Part shown: one piece after another, positions 34,482-43,545 of the stretch
Layout: the number at the start of each line of letters is the position of its first letter
Numbering within the stretch: the stretch's first letter is position 1
NCBI RefSeq assembly: GCF_008253865.1
Contig: NZ_CP042331.1
Location: 5,483,501 to 5,547,500 of the forward strand
DNA: 64,000 nucleotides
Origin: Bosea sp. F3-2
GTDB taxonomy: Bacteria > Pseudomonadota > Alphaproteobacteria > Rhizobiales > Beijerinckiaceae
Direction of reading: 5' to 3'
The notes under the pieces: model-generated
Told to the model about the DNA's origin: nothing
Seen by the model: the letters and a program-made list of their open reading frames with translations, nothing else
Database searches by the model: none
Program-made: the position numbers and the translations under genes

Positions 34482-36446
34482 TTAGACCGTGACCTGGGTA
34501 CCGACCTCGACGACGCGGCCGGTCGGGATCTGGAAGAAGCTCGTCGCGTCGGTCGCGCTCTTGGTCAGGCCGATGAAGAGATTGTCCTGCCAGACCGGCA
34601 TGCCGGATTGCGGCGAGGGCTTGATCGAGCGGCGCGACAGGAAGAACGAGGTCGACATGATGTCGAACTTGAAGCCCTGCTTGCGCAGCATGGCGAGGCC
34701 CTTGGGCACGTTCGGGCTCTCCATGTAGCCATAGACCATGTCCACCCGCCAGAAGTCGTCGGTGATGCGGGCGAGGCGCACGCGCTCTTCCTCGGGCACA
34801 CGCGGGGTATCGGCCGAGCGCACGGTCAGGATGACGTTGCGCTCGTGCAGGACCTTGTTGTGCTTGAGGTTGTGCAGCAGCGAGGCCGGCGCGGTCTCGG
34901 GGTCGCTGGTCAGGAAGACGGCCATGCCCTTCACCCGGACCGGCGGGCTCTTCGACAGCATGGTGACGAGCTCGAGCAGCGGCACGTCGGTCTTGCGGGT
35001 CTTGTCGAACAGAATCTTGGTGCCGCGCATCCAGGTCCACATCACCAGCGTCAGCGCCATGGCGAGCAGCACCGGCACATAGCCGCCGTGGAAGAGCTTC
35101 AGCATGTTGGCCGAGAAGAAGGAGACGTCGACCAGCAGGAAGGGCAGGATGAGCGCCGTGGTGGCGGTCAGGCTCCAGCCCCAGTGCCGGCGGATGACGA
35201 TGGCGGCGAGCAGCGAGGAGACCACCATCGTGCCGAAGACCGAGATGCCGTAGGCGTGCGACAGGCTCGACGAGGTGCGGAACGACCAGACGAGGATCAG
35301 CACGACGACGAGCAGCAGCAGGTTGACGCGCGGCACATAGATCTGGCCCGAGGTCTGCTCGGAGGTGTGGCGGATTTCCATGCGCGGCAGCAGGCCGAGC
35401 TGGATTGCCTGCCGCGTCAACGAGAAGGCGCCGGTGATGACCGATTGGCTGGCGATGATGGTCGCTACCGTCGCCATGACCACGAAGGGCAGCAGCAGCC
35501 CCTCCGGCGCGAGCCGGTAGAACGGGTTGTCGATGGCGCTGGGGTCAGCGAGGATCAGCGCACCCTGGCCGAGATAGTTGAGCCACAGCGCCGGGAAGAC
35601 GACGTAGAGCCAGGCGCCGCGGATCGGGCCGCGGCCGAAATGGCCCATATCGGCATAGAGTGCTTCGGCACCCGTCACGGCCAGACAGACGGAACCGAGC
35701 ACGGCGAGCGCGACGCCGGCGTGGTCACGGAAGAACAGCAGCGCGTAATAGGGGTTGATCGAGCGGAAGACGCTGAGATCGTCGGCGATATGGTAGACGC
35801 CGAGGCCGGCCAGCGTCAGGAACCAGATCAGCATGATCGGGCCGAAGAAGGTCGCGACGCGATGGGTGCCGTGGCTCTGCATCACGAAAAGCCCGATCAG
35901 GATAACCGAGGCGATCCAGAGGATATAGTCGTCGAGCGCCGGGGTGATCAGCTTGACGCCCTCGATCGCCGAGAGCACCGAGATCGCTGGCGTGATGACG
36001 GTGTCGCCGTAGAACAGGCCGGCGCCGATCATGCCGAGCAGCAGCGCCATGTGGCTGCGTGCCCGGCCGAGGCTGCGCTGGGCGAGCGCGACGAGAGTCA
36101 GGATGCCGCCTTCGCCATTGTTGTCGGCCCGCATCAGCAGCACGACGTATTTCAGCGTCACGACGACGACGAGCGACCAGAGGATCAGCGAAAGAACGCC
36201 GATGACGACGGTGGGCGGAACGGTGACGTTTTCTTGCCCGCCGGTCGCGGCGAGGATCGTTTCGCGGAGCGCATAGAGCGGACTCGTGCCGATATCGCCG
36301 TAGACGACACCCAGAGCGCCAAGGGCCAGCGCGGCGTAACCGGACTTGCCGTGTCCATGGCTGACGGCTTGGCCTCGGCCGTCGTCGAGTCCGAAGCGGG
36401 AATCCTCCGGCCGGACGGTCGCAGGATTCGGGTTTTCATGCCCCAT
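34482..36446 (-). CDS. kup: Potassium uptake protein Kup
   Basis: A 654-residue KUP/HAK/KT family potassium-proton symporter. A polar N-terminal tail of about 40 residues is followed by about 12 hydrophobic segments. Diagnostic stretches are 'LGALGVVYGDIGTSPLYALRE', ALLGMIGAGLFYGDTVITPAIS and ADMGHFGRGPIRGAW. A hydrophilic C-terminal domain of about 130 residues follows. The start at 36446 (MGHENPNP) is preferred to 36461 because GGAGA lies six bases ahead of it. Same strand as ispG and zur. Confidence 0.96.
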   Translation of the reverse strand: MGHENPNPATVRPEDSRFGLDDGRGQAVSHGHGKSGYAALALGALGVVYGDIGTSPLYALRETILAATGGQENVTVPPTVVIGVLSLILWSLVVVVTLKYVVLLMRADNNGEGGILTLVALAQRSLGRARSHMALLLGMIGAGLFYGDTVITPAISVLSAIEGVKLITPALDDYILWIASVILIGLFVMQSHGTHRVATFFGPIMLIWFLTLAGLGVYHIADDLSVFRSINPYYALLFFRDHAGVALAVLGSVCLAVTGAEALYADMGHFGRGPIRGAWLYVVFPALWLNYLGQGALILADPSAIDNPFYRLAPEGLLLPFVVMATVATIIASQSVITGAFSLTRQAIQLGLLPRMEIRHTSEQTSGQIYVPRVNLLLLVVVLILVWSFRTSSSLSHAYGISVFGTMVVSSLLAAIVIRRHWGWSLTATTALILPFLLVDVSFFSANMLKLFHGGYVPVLLAMALTLVMWTWMRGTKILFDKTRKTDVPLLELVTMLSKSPPVRVKGMAVFLTSDPETAPASLLHNLKHNKVLHERNVILTVRSADTPRVPEEERVRLARITDDFWRVDMVYGYMESPNVPKGLAMLRKQGFKFDIMSTSFFLSRRSIKPSPQSGMPVWQDNLFIGLTKSATDATSFFQIPTGRVVEVGTQVTV

Positions 36447-36525
36447 CAGGGATCTCCGCACGCGCTGCGGTGCAGCGAAAGGCCGGGGCCTCTAGCATAA
36501 TGCGAACGGCGCGCAAAGGCAGGGA

Positions 36526-37800
36526 TCAGTTGGCGGCGCCGAGCCCGGCGCCAAAGCGCCGCTCGACATAGCTCGCGACCATGGCCTTGAACTCCTCCGC
36601 AATGCCGGTGCCGCGCAGGGTTGCGACCTTCTTGCCGTCGACGAAGACCGGGGCGGTCGGCGCCTCGCCGGTGCCGGGAAGCGAGATGCCGATATCGGCA
36701 TGCTTCGACTCGCCGGGGCCGTTGACGATGCAACCCATCACCGCGACGTTGAGGTTTTCGACGCCGGGGTAGCGCGTCTTCCATTCCGGCATGGAGCTCG
36801 AAATCCAGTTCTGGATGTCGCGGGCGAGCTCCTGAAACACGGTCGAAGTCGTGCGCCCGCAGCCGGGGCAAGCGGCGACGAGCGGCACGAAGGCGCGGAA
36901 ACCCATGGTCTGGAGCAGCTCCTGCGCCGTCTTGACCTCGAGCGTGCGGTCGCCGCCCGGTTCCGGCGTCAGCGAATAGCGGATCGTGTCGCCAATGCCC
37001 TCCTGCAGCAGGATGCCGAGCGCGGCGGAGGAGGCGACGATGCCCTTCGAGCCCATGCCGGCCTCGGTCAGGCCGAGATGGATGGCGTAGTTCGCCCGGC
37101 TCGCCAGCATGCGATAGACCGTGATCAGGTCCTGCACGCCGGAGACCTTGGCGGAGAGGATGATGAACTCGCGGGCAAGGCCGAGTTCCTCGGCGCGTTC
37201 GGCCGAGAGCAGGGCGGACTGAACCATCGCCTCACGCATGATGGCGCGGGCATCGAGCGGCCGCGGCGAGCGCGCGTTCTCGTCCATCAGCGCCGTCAGC
37301 AACTCCTGGTCGAGCGAGCCCCAATTGGCGCCGATGCGCACGGGCTTGCCGTGCCGGATCGCCATCTCGACGATCTGGGCGAACTGCTTGTCCTTCTTGT
37401 CCTTGAAGCCGACATTGCCGGGGTTGATCCGGTATTTCGCCAGCGCCTCGGCACAGGCCGGGTGATCGGCGAGCAGCTTGTGGCCGATATAGTGGAAGTC
37501 GCCGACGAGCGGCACATCGACGCCGATGCGATCGAGCCGCTCCCGGATCTTCGGCACGGCAGCCGCGGCTTCGTCGCGGTCGACGGTGATGCGCACCAGC
37601 TCCGAACCCTGCCGGGCGAGCGCTGCGACCTGGGTCACCGTGGCGGCGATATCGGCCGTGTCGGTGTTGGTCATCGACTGCACGACGATCGGCGCGCCAC
37701 CGCCGACGGTGACGTTGCCGACCTTGACCGGCACGGTGAGCTGCCGGGCGAGCGGACCGGCGCGTTCCGGCGTCAGATGGGAGAAGGCGCGCTCATTCAT
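36526..37800 (-). CDS. ispG: (E)-4-hydroxy-3-methylbut-2-enyl-diphosphate synthase (flavodoxin) IspG
   Basis: 424 residues. This iron-sulfur enzyme of the MEP isoprenoid pathway converts cyclic MEcPP to HMBPP. VQSMTNTDTADIAATVTQ is the start of the TIM barrel, and FHYIGHKLL and YRINPGNVG are conserved inside it. The C-terminal cluster domain shows ACPGCGRT and GCIVNGPGE, which supply the 4Fe-4S cysteines. The length is typical of the alphaproteobacterial form. It lies 39 bases after zur on the same strand and is likely cotranscribed with it. Confidence 0.96.
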   Translation of the reverse strand: MNERAFSHLTPERAGPLARQLTVPVKVGNVTVGGGAPIVVQSMTNTDTADIAATVTQVAALARQGSELVRITVDRDEAAAAVPKIRERLDRIGVDVPLVGDFHYIGHKLLADHPACAEALAKYRINPGNVGFKDKKDKQFAQIVEMAIRHGKPVRIGANWGSLDQELLTALMDENARSPRPLDARAIMREAMVQSALLSAERAEELGLAREFIILSAKVSGVQDLITVYRMLASRANYAIHLGLTEAGMGSKGIVASSAALGILLQEGIGDTIRYSLTPEPGGDRTLEVKTAQELLQTMGFRAFVPLVAACPGCGRTTSTVFQELARDIQNWISSSMPEWKTRYPGVENLNVAVMGCIVNGPGESKHADIGISLPGTGEAPTAPVFVDGKKVATLRGTGIAEEFKAMVASYVERRFGAGLGAAN

Positions 37801-37839
37801 GCGGGCTGCTCTAGAGGCTGTCGGTGACCATGAAAAGGC

Positions 37840-38382
37840 TCATGACGAAGCGGCGTTCCGGCAATGCTCGCAGCGGCCGACGATCTCGACCATCTGATGG
37901 GAGGGCGAGAATTGCCGGGTTTCGGCGATGGCCGCCACTGCTTTCTTCATCGCGGGCGAGGAATCCTCGTCGACGCCGCCACAGACCTCGCAGATCAGGA
38001 AGGCGACGACCTCGTTCGCACCATGGCCGTGCAGGCAGGCGATATAGGCGTTCTTCGAGGACAGCCGGTGGACAAAGCCCTGCTCGACGAGAAAATCGAG
38101 CGCGCGGTAGATCGAGATCGGGGCGAGGCGCCGCCCGCCGGCCGGCGAAATCCGATCGGCGAGATCATAGGCGCCGACCGGACGATGATCTGCTTGGAGC
38201 GCTTCCAGCGCCTGCCGTCGGATCGGCGTCAGGCGCAGGCCGCGCTCGCGGCAGATCCGCTCGGCGCGGGCCAGCGCCTCAGCGGCATGGCGACGGTGAT
38301 CCTCGGCATGGCGACAATTCTCGCCATGTGTGTGGTGCACAAGGTCGTCATGCATATGCGTGTTTGACTGCATTTTCGTCAT
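37840..38382 (-). CDS. zur: Zinc uptake regulator Zur (Fur family)
   Basis: About 180 residues. The winged helix shows RGLRLTPIRRQALEAL and the recognition region SIYRALDFLVEQGFVHRL. Metal-site motifs are the CHGHG-like segment (CLHGHGANEV), CEVCGG and CEHC, the last two forming the structural zinc site. The N-terminal 40 residues carry about nine histidines and one cysteine, which fits Zur rather than Fur or Irr. Two starts are possible, 38382 or 38373, neither with a good ribosome site; the frame stays open further upstream. No ZnuABC genes are in the window. Confidence 0.88.
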   Translation of the reverse strand: MTKMQSNTHMHDDLVHHTHGENCRHAEDHRRHAAEALARAERICRERGLRLTPIRRQALEALQADHRPVGAYDLADRISPAGGRRLAPISIYRALDFLVEQGFVHRLSSKNAYIACLHGHGANEVVAFLICEVCGGVDEDSSPAMKKAVAAIAETRQFSPSHQMVEIVGRCEHCRNAASS

Positions 38383-38495
38383 GTTGCGTTGCAAAGAGTC
38401 ATCGGGCAACCTGCGGGCGCCTGTCGTTGCGGCATTGCCACGTTCATGCCCGAACCTAAGCATTTTCTCCTCGATTGTCAGGGGCCTTGACGCTC

Positions 38496-39281
38496 ATGTT
38501 CCTCAAAGACCGTACTGCCGCCATTACCGGCTCGACCTCCGGCATCGGCCTGGCCTACGCCCGTGCACTTGCTGCCGAAGGTGCCAACCTCGTCATCAAC
38601 GGTATTCTGCCGCCAGCCGATGCAGAGAAGCTGCGCACCGATCTGGAGAAGGAGTTCGGCGTCAAGGTGCTGTTCTCAGCCGCAGACATGACGAAGCCCG
38701 CCGAGATCGCCGGCTTCATCGCCGATGGCGAGAAGGCCTTCGGTGCCATCGACATTCTGATCAACAATGCCGGCATCCAGTTTGTCTCGCCCATCGACGA
38801 GTTTCCGCCGGAGAAGTGGGACCAGATCATCGCGATCAACCTGTCCTCGGCCTTCCATACGATCCACGCTGCTCTGCCGAAGATGAAGGAGAAGGGCTGG
38901 GGCCGCATCATCAACACGGCCTCGGCGCATGCCTTCGTCGCCTCGCCGTTCAAGTCGGCCTATGTCGCGGCCAAGCACGGCATCGCAGGCCTCACCAAGA
39001 CGGTGGCGCTGGAGGTCGCGACCAAGGGCATCACCGTCAACGCCATCGCCCCCGGCTATGTCTGGACGCCGCTGGTCGAGAAGCAGATTCCCGATACGAT
39101 GAAGGCGCGCGGCCTCACCAGGGAGCAGGTCATCAACGACGTGCTGCTCGATGCCCAACCGACCAAGGAATTCGTCACGGTCGAGCAGGTCGCGGCGCTC
39201 GCCGTCTTCCTCTGCACCGACGGCGCCAAGTCGATCACCGGGGCGACGCTGCCGATGGATGGCGGCTGGACCGCCGCGTGA
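38496..39281 (+). CDS. bdhA: 3-hydroxybutyrate dehydrogenase (SDR family)
   Basis: 261 residues. The cofactor loop TGSTSGIG is at 11-18 and the catalytic Ser143, Tyr156 and Lys160 are in ASAHAFVASPFKSAYVAAKHG (shown in part). The VEKQIPDTMKARGLTREQV insert and the closing ITGATLPMDGGW are typical of BDH, which oxidises 3-hydroxybutyrate to acetoacetate with NAD. The ATG at 38496 gives the usual short N-terminus; the frame is open to a TTG at 38475. Its stop codon overlaps the start of the patatin gene. Confidence 0.93.
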   Translation: MFLKDRTAAITGSTSGIGLAYARALAAEGANLVINGILPPADAEKLRTDLEKEFGVKVLFSAADMTKPAEIAGFIADGEKAFGAIDILINNAGIQFVSPIDEFPPEKWDQIIAINLSSAFHTIHAALPKMKEKGWGRIINTASAHAFVASPFKSAYVAAKHGIAGLTKTVALEVATKGITVNAIAPGYVWTPLVEKQIPDTMKARGLTREQVINDVLLDAQPTKEFVTVEQVAALAVFLCTDGAKSITGATLPMDGGWTAA

Positions 39282-40348
39282 GCGGGCGCCCCTCCCGCAA
39301 GGCCGAGCCGGTCAAGGGGATGGCCGGGCCGAAGGCGGAAAAGACGGTCTCGCTGGCCCTGCAGGGCGGAGGCGCGCATGGCGCCTTCACCTGGGGCGTG
39401 CTCGACGTCATCCTGGAGGATGGGCGGCTCGGCATCGAGGCGCTCACCGGCACCAGCGCCGGCGCGATGAATGCCGTCGTTCTGGCAGAGGGCTGGATCG
39501 ACGGCGGCGCCGACGGCGCCCGCGCCAAGCTGGAAGCCTTCTGGCGCGCGATCAGCGTCGACGGCAAGTATCGTGGCTCGGAGCGCCCGCTGCTGGACAC
39601 GATGCTCGGCGCCTGGGGGCGTAACGGCACGCCGCCCGGCCTGCTGTTCTTCGAGATGTTCGCGAAGGTGGCGAGCCCCTATGACGTCAATCCGCTCAAC
39701 ATCAACCCGCTGCGTGGCGTGATCGCCGACCTGATCGATTTCAAGAAGGTCCGGGCCTGCGACGCGGTGAAGCTCTTCATCGCCGCCACCAATGTCCGCA
39801 CCGGCAAGATCGCAGTGTTCGAAGGCGGCCAGCTCACTCCGGACCATGTGATGGCCTCAGCCTGCCTGCCGATGGTTTTCCAGGCGGTGGAGATCGATGG
39901 CGAAGCCTATTGGGACGGCGGCTACATGGGCAACCCGGCGCTGTACCCGCTGTTCTACAAGGCTCATTGCGACGACATCCTGCTGGTGCAGATCAACCCG
40001 GTCCAGCGCAAGGAGCTGCCGACCAAGGCGCGCGAGATCCAGGACCGGATCAACGAGATCACCTTCAACGCCTCGACACTGCGCGAATTGCGCGCGATCG
40101 ACTTCGTCAACCGGCTCATCGACGCCGGCAAGCTGCCGCGCGACGAGTACAAGCGCGTGCTGATGCACCGGATCGACGGGGGCCCGCCGCTGGCGGAGCT
40201 GACCTCCTCGTCGCGGATGAACGCCGAATGGTCGTTCCTGCTGCGGCTGCGCGACATGGGCCGTATGGCGGCCAAGCGCTGGCTGAAGCGCAACTATGCC
40301 GCGATCGGCATGACGGGGACGCTCGATCTCAGGGAGGCGATCGGCTGA
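39278..40348 (+). CDS. Patatin-like phospholipase family protein
   Basis: 356 residues from the GTG at 39278 that overlaps the bdhA stop (GTGA); an ATG at 39320 is an alternative. The oxyanion loop QGGGAHGAF, the nucleophile motif GTSAG (Ser60) and the dyad aspartate in WDGGYMGNP (Asp213) are all present, so the active site looks intact. Patatins hydrolyse acyl esters of lipids. Coupling to 3-hydroxybutyrate dehydrogenase suggests a link to polyhydroxybutyrate use, perhaps as a granule-bound esterase; that is inference. Confidence 0.92.
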   Translation: MSGRPSRKAEPVKGMAGPKAEKTVSLALQGGGAHGAFTWGVLDVILEDGRLGIEALTGTSAGAMNAVVLAEGWIDGGADGARAKLEAFWRAISVDGKYRGSERPLLDTMLGAWGRNGTPPGLLFFEMFAKVASPYDVNPLNINPLRGVIADLIDFKKVRACDAVKLFIAATNVRTGKIAVFEGGQLTPDHVMASACLPMVFQAVEIDGEAYWDGGYMGNPALYPLFYKAHCDDILLVQINPVQRKELPTKAREIQDRINEITFNASTLRELRAIDFVNRLIDAGKLPRDEYKRVLMHRIDGGPPLAELTSSSRMNAEWSFLLRLRDMGRMAAKRWLKRNYAAIGMTGTLDLREAIG

Positions 40349-40475
40349 AGCCTGGCCATCGGAAATTCTTCGCGTTCCGGCGTCTCACTTGTTCCGGGGA
40401 GCGCGCTTGCGCGAGGGTGAGGCGAAATGTCATTCACCGGTGCGGGACCCGTTTTCAGAAGGACAGGGATTTTCC

Positions 40476-40895
40476 ATGAGCAGCAAGCTGATCGTCACCG
40501 CCGGCCCCTATACCTTCGACGCGAAGCTCGAGCTCGAGGCCGCGCCGAAGACCTGCGCCGCCTTCCTGCGGCACCTGCCCTTCGCCAGCAAGATCGTGCA
40601 TGTGCGCTGGAGCGGCGAGGGCGTGTGGATGCCGCTCGGCGATCTCGATTTCGGCGTCGGCTACGAGAACAACACCGCCTATCCGGCTCCGGGCCAGATC
40701 ATCCTCTATCCGGGCGGCGTCAGCGAAACCGAGATCCTGCTCGCCTATGGCGGCGTGCAGTTCGCCAGCAAGGCCGGCGTCCTCTCCGGCAACCATTTCC
40801 TCACCCTGACCTCGGGCCTTGAGAACCTCTACGCGCTCGGCCGCAAGACCCTATGGGAAGGCGCGCAGGACATTCGCTTCGAGCTGGCCGGCTGA
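40476..40895 (+). CDS. DUF3830 family protein (cyclophilin-like fold)
   Basis: 139 residues matching my memory of DUF3830: 'APKTCAAFLRHLPFASKIVHVRWSGE' read in pieces (APKTCAAFLRHLPF, HVRWSGEGVWMPLGD), then ENNTAYPAPGQIILYPGGVSE. This is a small cyclophilin-like barrel family found mainly in proteobacteria beside catabolic enzymes; no function is established. The ATG at 40476 has AAGGACAGGG upstream. A likely terminator follows at 40927-40957. Confidence 0.85.
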   Translation: MSSKLIVTAGPYTFDAKLELEAAPKTCAAFLRHLPFASKIVHVRWSGEGVWMPLGDLDFGVGYENNTAYPAPGQIILYPGGVSETEILLAYGGVQFASKAGVLSGNHFLTLTSGLENLYALGRKTLWEGAQDIRFELAG

Positions 40896-40926
40896 ACCGC
40901 TTTCAATACGAGAGCTCGAGACAAGA

Positions 40927-40957
40927 GGGGCGGGGCGCATGGCGTGTCCCGCCCTTT
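40927..40957 (+). terminator. Rho-independent terminator after the DUF3830 gene
   Basis: GGGCGGG (40928-40934) pairs with CCCGCCC (40948-40954) and is followed by TTTCTGTTT. It lies between convergent genes and could also stop the antiporter transcript, though the T-run favours the plus strand. Confidence 0.7.
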
Positions 40958-40962
40958 CTGTT

Positions 40963-42858
40963 TCACGCGGCGGCCGGCGGATCCTCCGAGGGGTTCTCCG
41001 GCGCCGGTTTGCGCGGCTTCAGCACGTGGGGCGCGGCCGCTTCGGCTGGTGATGCCTCGTCGGCCTGCATTTCGGGCGCCGCAGGCTTCGTTTCCGCTTC
41101 GGCCTCGGGCTTGGCCGTGCCGGCGAGGTTCTGGCACAGGCCCAGCATGGCGCGGGCGATCTCGGCCTCGCCCATGATCGTCAGCGTCGCGCCGCATTTG
41201 GTGAGATGGGCGACTTCCGCGTCGGAATGGGCGCGGGCCACGATCGGCAGCGTCGGATTCTCGGCCCGCGCCTGCTCGCAGACCTGGCCGGCCTCGAAGC
41301 TGCCGGGTATGGCGACGAAGAGGCGGATGGCGCGGCCTATCCCGGCAGCGGACAGTACCTCGGGATCGGCCGCATTGCCAACGAGCAGCTCGGCGCCGTC
41401 GCGCTTCGCGATCTCGACCGCATCCGGATTGTCCTCGATGACCAGCAGCTTCGCGCCTTGGGCGAGCAGGCCGGCACCGAGCAGACTGCCGACCCGGCCG
41501 TAGCCGACCACGACAATGTGATCGTTGAGGCTGGTGGGGGTGATGTCGCGCTCTGGCGGCGTCTCGGGCTGGGGAACAGGGGCCTCGGCCTTTTCGGACG
41601 CAACCGGCTCGGCTGGGGCAGAGACGGGCTTCGGCTTCGCCACTGCGGGCGGTTCCGAGGCCAGGCGCTCGGCCAGCGCGAACATCACCGGGTTGAGCAG
41701 GATCGAGAGGATCGCGCCGGCGAGGATCAGATCGCGGCCCTGGGCGGGCAGGATTCCGAGCGCGGTGCCGAGCCCGGCCAGGATGAACGAGAACTCGCCG
41801 ATCTGCGCGAGGGAGGCCGAGATGGTGAGCGCGACCGCGTTCGAGCGGCCGAAGGCGCGCACGATCAGCCAGGCGGCGGCGGATTTGCCGATCAGGATGA
41901 TGGCGAGCGTCGCGACCAGCGGGCCCGGTGCCCGCAGGATGATGCCGGGGTCGAAGAGCATGCCGACCGAGACGAAGAACAGCACCGCGAAGGCGTCGCG
42001 CAGCGGCAGCGTTTCCTCGGCGGCGCGCTGCGAGAGCGGCGACTCCGACAGGATCATGCCGGCGAAGAAGGCGCCAAGCGCGAAGGAGACGCCGAACAGC
42101 GTCGCGGCCGAATAGGCGACGCCGAGCGCGACGGCGAGAACGGCGAGGCGGAAGAGCTCGCGCGAGCCGGTATGGGCGACCCAGTGCAGCACCCAGGGGA
42201 TGACGCGCCGCCCGACGACGAGCATGAAGGCGAGGAAGCCGATCAGCTTGGCGAAGGTCAGGCCGAGCACGCCCCAGACGCCGAGGTCGAAGCGGGTTGC
42301 CAGCGGCGCGCCCAGGCTTGGCGCCGAGCCGCCATTTATGATCTCCGCCAGCACTGGCAGCAGCACCAGCGCCAGCACCATGGCGATGTCCTCGACGATC
42401 AGCCAGCCGACCGCGATGCGGCCGCGCTCGGTCTGGACCATCCGGCGCTCCTGCAGCGCGCGCAGCAGCACGACGGTCGAGGCGGTGGAGAGGGCGAGGC
42501 CGAAGACCGCGCCGGAGAACCAGCTCCAGCCGAGCATGGTGCCGAGCCCGAGGCCGAGCAGCGTCGCGATGCCGATCTGGACGACGGCGCCGGGCACGGC
42601 GATCGCCTTCACCGACAGCAGGTCTTTGAGCGAGAAATGCAGACCCACTCCGAACATCAACAGGATGACGCCGATCTCGGCGAGCTCATTGGCGAGGTTC
42701 TGGTCGGCGACGAAACCGGGCGTGAAGGGGCCGACGGCGACGCCAGCGACGAGGTAACCGACGAGGGGGGAGATCCGTAGCCGTTGGGCAAGCGCCCCGA
42801 AGACGAAAGCAAGGCCGAGGCCCGCGACGATGATGGCGATCAGCGGGCCGTGATGCAT
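40963..42858 (-). CDS. Monovalent cation:proton antiporter of the KefB/YbaL type
   Basis: 631 residues. The membrane part (about 1-390) is a CPA2 exchanger: LRISPLVGYLVAGVAVGPFTPGF, LIVEDIAMVLALVLLPVL, and FALGAFFAGMILSESPLSQ. A Pro/Ala/Glu-rich linker (about 395-440) leads to a TrkA-N (RCK) nucleotide-binding domain with HIVVVGYGRVGSLLGAGLL and then VIEDNPDAVEIAKRDG. A second low-complexity Ala/Pro/Glu tail ends the protein. It probably exports potassium or exchanges cations for protons. The ATG at 42858 has GGGAGA upstream; two dyads lie in its upstream region. Confidence 0.93.
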   Translation of the reverse strand: MHHGPLIAIIVAGLGLAFVFGALAQRLRISPLVGYLVAGVAVGPFTPGFVADQNLANELAEIGVILLMFGVGLHFSLKDLLSVKAIAVPGAVVQIGIATLLGLGLGTMLGWSWFSGAVFGLALSTASTVVLLRALQERRMVQTERGRIAVGWLIVEDIAMVLALVLLPVLAEIINGGSAPSLGAPLATRFDLGVWGVLGLTFAKLIGFLAFMLVVGRRVIPWVLHWVAHTGSRELFRLAVLAVALGVAYSAATLFGVSFALGAFFAGMILSESPLSQRAAEETLPLRDAFAVLFFVSVGMLFDPGIILRAPGPLVATLAIILIGKSAAAWLIVRAFGRSNAVALTISASLAQIGEFSFILAGLGTALGILPAQGRDLILAGAILSILLNPVMFALAERLASEPPAVAKPKPVSAPAEPVASEKAEAPVPQPETPPERDITPTSLNDHIVVVGYGRVGSLLGAGLLAQGAKLLVIEDNPDAVEIAKRDGAELLVGNAADPEVLSAAGIGRAIRLFVAIPGSFEAGQVCEQARAENPTLPIVARAHSDAEVAHLTKCGATLTIMGEAEIARAMLGLCQNLAGTAKPEAEAETKPAAPEMQADEASPAEAAAPHVLKPRKPAPENPSEDPPAAA

Positions 42859-43224
42859 GGGTCTCCCGAATCCGAAACGTCAAGAAATCGAAAATGTTGG
42901 AACGTTTCGGAGCATGGGGACTGAGGTCGTCGATTTCAACCGAAAGACGTACGTCTTTTTGGGCTTGCCATGGCGAATTTTCTGCCTCTTCGGCGTGACC
43001 CATGGGCGCGACGTCAGCCGCCGGGTGGCCGCAGTGCAAGCGCCGGATAACGATCAGTCTTAGAGCCTGACCGAAAATGCGAGCCCTCATCCTGAGGAGG
43101 CCCGCAGGGCCGTCTCGAAGGATGGTCCAGATGTCTCCGGAGCCTCCTGGAACATCCCTCGAGACGCCATTCCTGGCGGAATGGCTCCTCAGGATGAGGG
43201 CTCGGGGATTTTTGAGTCAGACTC
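42859..43224. promoter_or_regulatory. Antiporter upstream region with two dyads, then a repeat
   Basis: No gene is supported in these 366 bases. TCCGAAACGT (42871-42880) and ACGTTTCGGA (42902-42911) are exact inverted repeats with a 21-base loop, starting 13 bases before the antiporter start codon. AAAGACGTACGTCTTT at 42943-42958 is a perfect 16-base palindrome. The family E repeat takes up 43084-43200. Confidence 0.55.
43084..43200. repeat. Palindromic repeat, family E
   Basis: CCCTCATCCTGAGGAG at the left and CTCCTCAGGATGAGGG at the right are reverse complements. Inside, GTCTCGAAGGATG and CATCCCTCGAGAC pair, and CCAGATGTCTCCGGAGCCTCCTGG-like sequence forms the centre. A short relative is at 331-380. 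Confidence 0.85.
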
Positions 43225-43545
43225 TTACGCCTTGGGTTTCTCGAGCAGGATCTGGCCCTGCTTCTCGACCCCGATCTTCAGCTTCTCGGCAAAGACGGAG
43301 AGCATCCAGGGCAGCGTCACCTCGACGCGGATGAGACGCTCTTCGACCTCGACGCGGCCATGGACGGTGTGGCCGAGCGCGCCGACGCCGAAATGCAGGC
43401 TGTCGCCCTCCCAGTGCTCCTCGACGAGCTGCATCCTGACCATGCCGAGCCTGTCGCGGATGCGGTCGATCCCGCTGCGCAGGCGGTTGAGCGCAGCCTC
43501 GCGACCGAGATCATGCGAGATGGTGATGGAGACGGGTTTGCCCAT
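43225..43545 (-). CDS. Polyhydroxyalkanoic acid system family protein (PHA_gran_rgn)
   Basis: 106 residues: MGKPVSITISHDLGREAALNR (start), then RIRDRLGMVRMQLVEEHWEGD and VTLPWMLSVFAEKLKIGVEKQ. This matches the small PHA-granule-associated family annotated as polyhydroxyalkanoic acid system protein, presumed to sit on or near storage granules. The start at 43545 is chosen because the domain begins there; the frame is open to 43599. With bdhA and the patatin 3-5 kb away it supports a PHB-storing organism. Confidence 0.85.
   Translation of the reverse strand: MGKPVSITISHDLGREAALNRLRSGIDRIRDRLGMVRMQLVEEHWEGDSLHFGVGALGHTVHGRVEVEERLIRVEVTLPWMLSVFAEKLKIGVEKQGQILLEKPKA

Noticed and set aside
34347..36500. 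717-codon open frame on the plus strand opposite kup
   Set aside because: Antisense to the whole of kup. Its composition is rich in Asp, Glu, His and Arg as expected for the complement of a membrane-protein gene.
42857..43063. 68-codon plus-strand frame upstream of the Kef-type gene
   Set aside because: No ribosome site, no known family, and it covers the two dyads of the antiporter leader.
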